Source of the DNA: Nitrospirae bacterium GWC2_57_9
GTDB lineage: Bacteria > Nitrospirota > UBA9217
Direction: 5' to 3'
DNA: 8,607 nucleotides
Assembly: GCA_001805085.1 (NCBI GenBank)
Contig: MHEA01000239.1
Span: 1-8,607, forward strand
The translations under genes were made by a program, and so were the position numbers. Every line of letters begins with the position of its first letter. The first letter of the stretch is position 1. The notes under the pieces were generated by a model. That model saw only the letters and a program-made list of their open reading frames with translations. It had not been told where the DNA came from and made no database searches. Shown here one piece after another: positions 1 to 4,785 of the stretch.

Positions 1-1575
1 CGGCATGCGGTATGGCGGCAGTTCCATGATGAATATGGGGGCATCACCCTTAAACAGAGTCCTTTTGAAAATAATGCCCATCAGTACCGCAAGTACGATT
101 CCCATGACATAGAGGGACCAAAGTACAGTTCCGGCATGCGCTGCAAAAAAGACGCCGATGAACACGACGTATACGGGCAGACGGGCGCCGCAGGACATAA
201 GCGGTATAAGAAGCGCCGTAAGCGCCTTGTCTCGATGATTTTCGAGTGTTCGCGTCGCATATACAGCCGGCACGTTGCAACCGAACCCCAGGAGCATGGG
301 GATAAAGGACTTCCCATGGAGACCCATTGCATGCATCGCCCTATCCATGACAAATGCGGCCCGCGCCATATAGCCGCTTCCCTCCAGGAACGTGATAAAG
401 AACATCATCGCGAAAATGACCGGCACGAAGACCAAAACAAACCCGACGCCGGCGATGATGCCGTCAGTCGCAAGGGAGACCATCCAGTCCGAGGCGCCCA
501 AGACACCGAGAATTGCTTCCGTCCAGCGTTTGAACGGGCCGGCTGTCATGGCGTCGATCCAGTCCACAAACGGCGTTGACAGGTCAAAAGTAAGCTTGAA
601 CATCAGCCACATTGCTGCGAGAAAGATGGGAATGCCGAGAAACCGGTTCAGAACAAAGCGGTCGATCTTCTCGGTCAGTTCGGTCTTTCTGGTTTCCGGC
701 TTACGAAGAACTTCGCGGGTCAGTCCGGCCGCCTGGCCGTATCGTGCATCGGCCATCACTGTCTCTATATCGGATTCATGTGCCTCGCCTAAATGTTCAG
801 TGGCTTTTTTCAAGACTGTATCCGTGTCATCGAGATCCATTTCCTTCAAAACCCGGTCGTCACGTTCCATGATCTTGAAGGCCAGCCAGCGTTTGGGGTA
901 TCGTTCAGCAAGTCCTTTATGCCGGTTGATTATCATTTTTTCGACGGCGGATTCCGCAGCCTCGATGTCTTCTCCGTAGTGCAGTTCCTTTGGTCTTCTC
1001 CGTGTCGGATCAATGGCTGCCTCTAGGGCTGCTTCCAAAAGATCATGAAGGCCGGTCATTTTCGTAGCCACTGTCGGGACAACAGTCACTCCCAGCATCT
1101 TCTCCATGGTTTTGAAATCGATTCGATAGCCCTTCTCTTCCGCCTCGTCATGGATGTTCAATGCCATCACCATCGGGATGCCCAACTCCATGAGTTGCAC
1201 CGAAAGATAGAGGTTCCGTTCGAGGTTGGTCGCGTCGACGACATTGAGGATCACATCCGGCCGTTCGTCTACCAGGTAATCCCGGGCGATGATCTCTTCC
1301 TGCGTGTAGGGACTCAGACTGTAGGTTCCGGGCAGATCAACGAGCTTTATGATCCGGTCGCCGTATTCGAATTGAGCTTCCTTTTTTTCCACGGTTACGC
1401 CCGGCCAGTTGCCAACATGCAGCCGGGTGCCTGCAATAGCATTGATAAGCGTCGATTTCCCAGAATTCGGGTTCCCGGCTACCGCCACGGTTACTAATTT
1501 TTTTTTCTCCAGCGGTCCAATTCCTGCCGCTTGATTTTTTAACTCCGCATTCCGCACTCCGCACTCCGCATTCAT
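1..1575 (-). CDS. feoB: Ferrous iron transporter FeoB, classical type, C-terminus cut off by window edge (feoB-1)
   Basis: Inner-membrane Fe(II) transporter with an N-terminal GTPase domain. The first 525 residues are present; the usual family length (roughly 650-770 aa) means the last 150-250 lie outside the window. The G1 motif GNPNSGKS is at residues 34-41, the G2 threonine near T61, G3 DLPG at 80-83 and G4 NIHD at 140-143. Membrane segments begin near residue 305. The two conserved gate motifs are present as GFGCNVPA (C433) and SCGARLPVY (C462), followed by the conserved ELPPYRMP at the cut end. The start is an ATG overlapping the feoA stop (ATGA), with GGAGG five bases upstream. The first 11 codons are made of a 7-bp tandem repeat, giving an N-terminal extension of about 25 residues before the G domain that FeoB normally lacks. 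Identity is very secure; the exact start is less so. Confidence 0.96.
   Translation of the reverse strand, partial: MNAECGVRNAELKNQAAGIGPLEKKKLVTVAVAGNPNSGKSTLINAIAGTRLHVGNWPGVTVEKKEAQFEYGDRIIKLVDLPGTYSLSPYTQEEIIARDYLVDERPDVILNVVDATNLERNLYLSVQLMELGIPMVMALNIHDEAEEKGYRIDFKTMEKMLGVTVVPTVATKMTGLHDLLEAALEAAIDPTRRRPKELHYGEDIEAAESAVEKMIINRHKGLAERYPKRWLAFKIMERDDRVLKEMDLDDTDTVLKKATEHLGEAHESDIETVMADARYGQAAGLTREVLRKPETRKTELTEKIDRFVLNRFLGIPIFLAAMWLMFKLTFDLSTPFVDWIDAMTAGPFKRWTEAILGVLGASDWMVSLATDGIIAGVGFVLVFVPVIFAMMFFITFLEGSGYMARAAFVMDRAMHAMGLHGKSFIPMLLGFGCNVPAVYATRTLENHRDKALTALLIPLMSCGARLPVYVVFIGVFFAAHAGTVLWSLYVMGIVLAVLMGIIFKRTLFKGDAPIFIMELPPYRMP
1498..1506 (-). repeat. A9 homopolymer inside feoB-1 codons 24-26
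   Basis: The coding strand reads GAG followed by nine adenines and TTA, encoding Glu and three lysines directly before the first beta strand of the G domain. Runs of this length are prone to polymerase slippage. This one lies only about 35 bases after the heptamer array, so two potentially frame-switching elements sit in the first 80 bases of the gene. Confidence 0.85.
1542..1573. repeat. 7-bp tandem repeat (AYTCCGC) at the start of feoB-1
   Basis: On the plus strand four full heptamers follow one another: ACTCCGC (1542), ATTCCGC (1549), ACTCCGC (1556) and ACTCCGC (1563). A partial fifth unit (ATTC) runs into the feoB-1 ATG. The repeat therefore encodes codons 1-11 of FeoB. Seven is not a multiple of three, so gain or loss of one unit would put the ATG out of frame with the GTPase domain. 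Similar short heptamer arrays may be dispersed elsewhere in the genome, which cannot be seen from here. Confidence 0.9.
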
Positions 1576-1796
1576 AAAACCTCCACCTCTATTCCCTCGG
1601 CCTCTTTTTTCCTGAGCGAAAGCTGGTAATTCCTGACCGTCACCTCAAGGGGATCTCCGAGCGGCGCTATTTTTTCAACCCTCACTTCTTCACCGACAAG
1701 TACTCCCATATCCATAAGTCTTCGCTTCAGCGACCCAAGAGCACCCATTTTTGTAATTTTCCCCTTTTCTCCGGGTTTCAGCATTGCTAAGTTCAT
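1572..1796 (-). CDS. feoA: FeoA, classical SH3-like ferrous transport accessory protein
   Basis: A 74-residue cytosolic protein, the standard FeoA length. FeoA is a small SH3-like protein required for FeoB-dependent Fe(II) uptake, probably by contacting FeoB. Hallmarks are the N-terminal LKPGEKGKI strand, the LKRRLMDMGVLVGEEV segment (residues 23-38) and the C-terminal LGDPLEV...YQLSLRKKEAEGIEV. The start ATG overlaps the stop of the preceding feoA by four bases (ATGA), with GAGG just upstream. Its own stop overlaps the feoB-1 start in the same way, so the three genes are probably translationally coupled. This copy looks like the cognate partner of feoB-1. Confidence 0.95.
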   Translation of the reverse strand: MNLAMLKPGEKGKITKMGALGSLKRRLMDMGVLVGEEVRVEKIAPLGDPLEVTVRNYQLSLRKKEAEGIEVEVL

Positions 1797-2065
1797 ACCT
1801 CGATCCTCCGTACCAGTATTCTCATTGCCATACCGCGGCCCATTGCGATCCTTGACTCATCCACTTTCAGAAGGATCGGTCCGCGACCTTCATTGCTCAA
1901 AACTTCCAAGACTTTCCCGACACGCAGCCCCATGTCCTCCACGCGGTTATGGCAGCTCCTGGCTGCTGCACCCGTGGCTGTACCGCCCGAAGCGCACATA
2001 GCTCCGCTCTTTACTTCCATCACTTCAGCACGCTCGGCCGCGCCCAGTAATCCAAGGGGCATCAT
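1793..2065 (-). CDS. FeoA-domain protein with Cys-containing insert
   Basis: A 90-residue FeoA-family protein, longer than the neighbouring copy. The FeoA core is recognisable as MPLGLLGAAERAEVMEV (residues 2-18), then RVEDMGLRVGKVLEVL (41-56) and the C-terminal LLKVDESRIAMGRGMAMRILV (65-85). Between the first strand and the RVEDMGL segment is an insert at about residues 19-40 rich in Gly, Ala and Ser, carrying C24 and a C38-H39 pair. This could bind metal, but that is inference. Two adjacent ATG codons (2065 and 2062) follow a perfect AGGAGG; the first is six bases from it. It heads the tightly overlapping feoA-feoA-feoB cluster. The 68-base gap upstream is AT-rich and shows no clear promoter or terminator, so readthrough from the beta-barrel gene is likely. 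Confidence 0.9.
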   Translation of the reverse strand: MMPLGLLGAAERAEVMEVKSGAMCASGGTATGAAARSCHNRVEDMGLRVGKVLEVLSNEGRGPILLKVDESRIAMGRGMAMRILVRRIEV

Positions 2066-2133
2066 AATTTTCCTCCTGAAAAAAAATCAATAAAAAACAA
2101 TTCACGGGAAATCGCTTTGCGTATTACAAGTTT

Positions 2134-2913
2134 TTACAGTCTCCAAACGATCCCGGCCAGGAAAGTTAAATCAGTCTCCGGCTTGTTCAATCCCGCTTTG
2201 ATGCCCATATCCACATCAAGGTTATGGGTTATCGAATAAATGAACCCGCCCAGGACAAATGCAGGGTTGCTATTTGAAGTCTTGTCTGGATTCCGTTCCA
2301 TTCCGATATTCGCCACCAGGTTCAGATCTTTCACGACCTCGACCTGAGAGGCAAAAGAAACATGCCAGAGGTTTTTTCTGTTCGCTTCTTCGTCTGCTTC
2401 GAGCTTGTACTCGTTCCGCACATAGCCCACATTGAAATGAAACGCCCAGGGTTCTGCTTCCTTGGTGGCGATGAAGAACGCGCTGTAGGAAGACTTTCCG
2501 TTGCCAAGCCCCTTCTCTTCATTGCCCGTGGGGAAGCCGATGCCCGGTTTTACGGCGAAGCTGAGGCCGTCTTTTTCATAAAACCGCTTTTTTAATTCTA
2601 TGGATGCATCACTGATGCCCCGAACAACAGTTGTCTGCCCTGCGTCTTCCGTGCTTGCAGAAACATAAGGAATGCCGAATACGATATCAATGCTGTCGCT
2701 GATTCCGTAGGAAAACGCAGGAATGGTCGGAGCTTCATAACCTTTTTCCGTAACCCCATTTTCCGTATCCATCCCGTACTCGCCGATGAACTCAAACTGC
2801 ATTTTCCCTTTTCCCTGGGTGCCTGTGTCGTCCGTGATGAGGGGATGGGCGGCAAATGACCGGCTTGAAAAAATCAGAATGAACAACATGAGCGCAACAG
2901 ATGCATTTCTCAA
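2134..2913 (-). CDS. Predicted outer-membrane beta-barrel, MetA-pathway/phenol_MetA_deg-like family
   Basis: A 259-residue exported protein. A hydrophobic signal peptide covers residues 1-22 (cleavage likely around SFAA-H). The mature protein opens with HPLITDDTGTQGKGKMQFE, the typical beginning of the transporter-like barrels grouped with phenol_MetA_deg (PF13557). The rest shows alternating polar and hydrophobic strands with aromatic girdle residues and Gly/Asn-rich turns. The start is a TTG with GGAGGA seven bases upstream; no better-placed ATG gives a complete signal peptide. It lies 77 bases after the other barrel gene. Family members are mostly of unknown substrate. Position inside a Feo locus suggests a role in iron entry or export across the outer membrane, which is inference. 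Confidence 0.8.
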   Translation of the reverse strand: MRNASVALMLFILIFSSRSFAAHPLITDDTGTQGKGKMQFEFIGEYGMDTENGVTEKGYEAPTIPAFSYGISDSIDIVFGIPYVSASTEDAGQTTVVRGISDASIELKKRFYEKDGLSFAVKPGIGFPTGNEEKGLGNGKSSYSAFFIATKEAEPWAFHFNVGYVRNEYKLEADEEANRKNLWHVSFASQVEVVKDLNLVANIGMERNPDKTSNSNPAFVLGGFIYSITHNLDVDMGIKAGLNKPETDLTFLAGIVWRL

Positions 2914-2950
2914 CTTATTATCCTCCCGTTTTAAAAATGAACAGGCTAAC

Positions 2951-2980
2951 CTCCTGGCCCTTCAAGAGTAGGACCAGGAG
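2951..2980 (-). other. Intercistronic hairpin between the two beta-barrel genes
   Basis: Arms CTCCTGG (2951-2957) and CCAGGAG (2974-2980) are perfect complements. After one mismatch, three more pairs continue inward, leaving an eight-base loop. No T-run follows on either strand, so this is not a standard terminator. It may be an mRNA-stabilising or processing element that sets the ratio of the two barrels. Confidence 0.4.
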
Positions 2981-2990
2981 TAATAATTCG

Positions 2991-3695
2991 TTAAAAAGGG
3001 ACACCGAGCAGGAATCGGACCTGACGATCGTCTGTCCTCCGGTTCAGACCATAAACCGCTCCCAGATTCGCCCAGATTCTGCCTCCGATCCATGCGATCG
3101 TCGGTCCCGCCGAATATTTGTCTGTCCGGTAATTTCCTTTTGATTCAACACCCACGCGAACTGCGGGGGTAACCTCATAACTCACGCCGGCTGCGTATTC
3201 ATGATCAGCACTGTCTCCCGATGCATAGGTGTTCTTATAGATCTGGTTGTAAGCGAAATTTACCTTCCCGATGTCCTTTGCCAGAATAAGCTTGCCTTCG
3301 AACACATTCTTCCCATCGACCTTCTCCTGGTGTTCCACATACAGCAGCACATCCAGTGGAAGAACATCCTTTTCAGCGATCCGGTATCGAAGTCTGAATT
3401 TATAGCCTGAGTACTTCATCTTATCGTTTTCCTTCTGATCGAAGACCTGGTACAATGCCGCGTCCAGATGATCCGTGAGGCCATATTCCAGTTCCAACTG
3501 CTGCTGCCAATCGCTGCTGTTGTCCGACTGCCGGTCCTTGGTAACCGCAGTCTGGTAATATTCCAGTTCCGCGTGGTCTTTCGAAAGCGTCAAATATTCA
3601 TAGGTCCAGACATAAGACCGCTGATCAGCTGCTGCTGCACCCGCAAACAACCACATAAACACAAACCCGGCTACCGCCATAATTCCCAGCTTCAT
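2991..3695 (-). CDS. Predicted outer-membrane beta-barrel protein of unknown family
   Basis: A 234-residue exported protein with a signal peptide at residues 1-23 (cleavage probably after AAA before D24). The mature part is full of short amphipathic strands with many Tyr, Trp and Phe residues, such as YVWTYEYLTL, AELEYYQTAV and GYKFRLRYRI. It ends QVRFLLGVPF, a classical C-terminal beta-signal with terminal Phe recognised by the BAM complex. The frame is open upstream to 3797, but the ATG at 3695 has AAGGAG five bases before it and starts exactly at the signal peptide. A probable promoter and a Fur box lie directly upstream, so iron limitation should raise its expression. I do not recognise a named family. 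An Fe(II) channel or sensor barrel is a reasonable guess from context only. Confidence 0.82.
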   Translation of the reverse strand: MKLGIMAVAGFVFMWLFAGAAAADQRSYVWTYEYLTLSKDHAELEYYQTAVTKDRQSDNSSDWQQQLELEYGLTDHLDAALYQVFDQKENDKMKYSGYKFRLRYRIAEKDVLPLDVLLYVEHQEKVDGKNVFEGKLILAKDIGKVNFAYNQIYKNTYASGDSADHEYAAGVSYEVTPAVRVGVESKGNYRTDKYSAGPTIAWIGGRIWANLGAVYGLNRRTDDRQVRFLLGVPF

Positions 3696-3710
3696 GAATT
3701 CTCCTTTTCG

Positions 3711-3733
3711 ATTTTGATATTCATTTTCAATTT
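3711..3733. promoter_or_regulatory. Second, imperfect Fur box upstream of the beta-barrel gene
   Basis: The right half is TTTCAATTT (3725-3733), identical to the right arm of the fur-promoter box. The preceding CAT is also shared, and the identity extends into TG after the arm. The left half ATTTTGATA (3711-3719) matches the consensus arm AAATTGAAA at six of nine positions. The site lies 16-38 bases before the beta-barrel ATG and overlaps the stop codon of the 63-aa ORF. Confidence 0.65.
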
Positions 3734-3743
3734 GTGAGCCCAA
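3714..3743 (-). promoter_or_regulatory. Possible internal promoter for the beta-barrel gene
   Basis: On the minus strand TTGGGC (3738-3743) and TATCAA (3714-3719) are separated by 18 bases, a moderate sigma-70 match. The Fur box covers the spacer and the -10, the expected placement for Fe-Fur repression. The start point would fall in the 20 bases before the ATG, leaving a very short leader. Neither hexamer is strong on its own. Confidence 0.4.
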
Positions 3744-3918
3744 AAAAGAGCTTGCCCCTGCTGCCTGATTCCCTTGCGGGCGCTCCTGAAACCGCATTAT
3801 GCATCAGTGTTTTTTCGTCGTCCGTAAGTATTTCCGCTGCCTCATAAAACTTCTGGAATTTTCCTCGAAAGCCTAAGAGGACGGCAAGATATTCCGTTGC
3901 CGCTTCATCCCTGTCCAT
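3727..3918 (-). CDS. Small hypothetical protein (63 aa)
   Basis: I do not recognise this protein. It is acidic in its first half and predicted mostly helical (EYLAVLLGFRGKFQKFYEAAEILTDDEKTLM, written here as the span of residues 9 to 39 in outline: hydrophobic LAVLL, basic RGKFQKF, acidic LTDDEK). There is no signal peptide or membrane segment. The last 18 residues are Gly/Ser/Arg-rich and look less conserved. The ATG has an AAGGGGG Shine-Dalgarno-like sequence six bases upstream. It sits between the DtxR-FeoA gene (80 bases upstream) and a beta-barrel gene (31 bases downstream). Its stop overlaps the second Fur box. It could be a real accessory protein of the locus or a chance ORF; the good ribosome site and structured first half favour the former slightly. 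Confidence 0.5.
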   Translation of the reverse strand: MDRDEAATEYLAVLLGFRGKFQKFYEAAEILTDDEKTLMHNAVSGAPARESGSRGKLFFGLTN

Positions 3919-3998
3919 ATCAAACCCCCTTTCTGTTCCGTCACGGAGACGTAGCAGTAATGTTGTTTACATTTCCCTTGATACTCCGTACTCGGCTG

Positions 3999-4706
3999 CT
4001 AGACCTTTTTTACAAATATCTCTTTAGTAATGTCCTTATCCACAGCGATCATGGTTTCCCCGAGTTGGATAACATAGGAAGGCTTTTTCTGATGAAGTTT
4101 CACCACGCTGCCCGGCACCACACCCATGGCCGAAAGCCGGTCTAAACGTGAATGGGAGCCTGGAGTAATGAACACGATCTTCGCCTGGTCTCCCGGCATG
4201 ATATCGGCAAGCGGACCAACGAGAGGCTTCATTTCCTGCTTGAACATGGAACAGCATTCGCCGCGCGGGATCGGCTTCCCGTCCGGGGAATTCGGAGGAT
4301 GTCCCAGCAGCGTACAGACACTGTCCGTCACTTCCGGTGAAAGGATATGCTCGAACTTGCAAGCTTCCGCTTCAGCCCCGTCCAGAGCGAAGAGATCGTA
4401 GAACATCCGAAGTGACAAACGATGGCGCCGTACCAGTTCGCGAGCCCTCTTTTCTCCCTTCGGAAGCAGCTCAACCGCCTGCCCCTTGATATTGATCCAC
4501 CCTTTTTTGGAAAGATCCTGGAGAATGTTTTCGCATTCTGGCAGCGAACAGCTCTGGATTATCTGGTCGATGGTCAGTTTACCATCTTCCCGAAGGGTCC
4601 AGATTATTTCGAAAAGCTCATCCTCTTTTTCGATCTCCGGTAGTACGCAGAGCGCAGGATGTCCCGCCTTCCCTTCAACAATATCGATCCTCTTACGTTC
4701 AGTCAT
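3999..4706 (-). CDS. DtxR/MntR-family metal-dependent repressor fused to a C-terminal FeoA domain
   Basis: A 235-residue cytosolic regulator. Residues about 28-95 form the winged helix-turn-helix. The dimerisation and metal-binding part follows at about 96-152: EAEACKFEHILSPEV gives C116, E119 and H120, the DtxR-type metal ligands, and C131, LGHP (H136), PIPRG and C151-C152 complete the subfamily signature. Residues about 165-235 are an SH3-like FeoA domain. The ATG at 4706 is preceded by AAGGAGG four bases away; an in-frame upstream GTG/ATG region to 4763 lacks such support and is not family-like. It lies 79 bases after feoB-2. Family knowledge implies Fe(II)- or Mn(II)-dependent repression; which metal is sensed cannot be read from the sequence. 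It may control this locus alongside Fur. Confidence 0.9.
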   Translation of the reverse strand: MTERKRIDIVEGKAGHPALCVLPEIEKEDELFEIIWTLREDGKLTIDQIIQSCSLPECENILQDLSKKGWINIKGQAVELLPKGEKRARELVRRHRLSLRMFYDLFALDGAEAEACKFEHILSPEVTDSVCTLLGHPPNSPDGKPIPRGECCSMFKQEMKPLVGPLADIMPGDQAKIVFITPGSHSRLDRLSAMGVVPGSVVKLHQKKPSYVIQLGETMIAVDKDITKEIFVKKV

Positions 4707-4737
4707 CGTTCCTCCTTGAAATGCGCAGCGTACAGGG

Positions 4738-4774
4738 GCATGAGAGAACGCTCCTTTCCGCAAATGCTCTCTGC
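4738..4774 (-). other. Intercistronic hairpin between feoB-2 and the DtxR-FeoA gene
   Basis: GCA (4738-4740) plus GAGAG (4742-4746) pair with CTCTC (4767-4771) plus TGC (4772-4774), with one bulged base and a loop of about 20 bases. No T-run follows, so it is not an obvious terminator. It may be an RNA processing or stability element between genes. Confidence 0.3.
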
Positions 4775-4785
4775 TAGTTATTCTC

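Noticed and set aside
392..979. Plus-strand open frame of 195 codons
   Set aside because: It is antisense to feoB-1, whose minus-strand translation gives continuous FeoB motifs. The Ser/Arg-rich plus-strand product is a shadow.
1542..1573. CRISPR-like or attachment-site interpretation of the short repeats
   Set aside because: Units are only seven bases, directly adjacent and without spacers. This is a simple tandem repeat.
2066..2133. Promoter or terminator in the AT-rich gap before the first feoA
   Set aside because: There is no convincing -35/-10 pair with proper spacing, no Fur box, and no stem before the T-rich stretches on the coding strand.
3742..3770. Possible terminator with a run of six T after the small ORF region
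   Set aside because: The bases before the T-run form at best a four- or five-pair stem with a large loop, so there is no credible terminator hairpin. The T-run also lies inside the small ORF.
3696..3797. Upstream extension of the beta-barrel gene to 3797
   Set aside because: The extra 34 residues precede a perfect signal peptide and the codons just before it are the Shine-Dalgarno sequence itself. They also overlap the small ORF.
3937..3947. Palindrome TCCGTCACGGA upstream of the 63-aa ORF as a DtxR operator
   Set aside because: It is only 11 bases, occurs once, and does not match the longer AT-rich operators known for DtxR-type regulators.
4707..4763. Upstream extension of the DtxR-FeoA gene to 4763
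   Set aside because: The AAGGAGG ribosome site lies within this extension, directly before the ATG at 4706, and the extra residues do not resemble the family.
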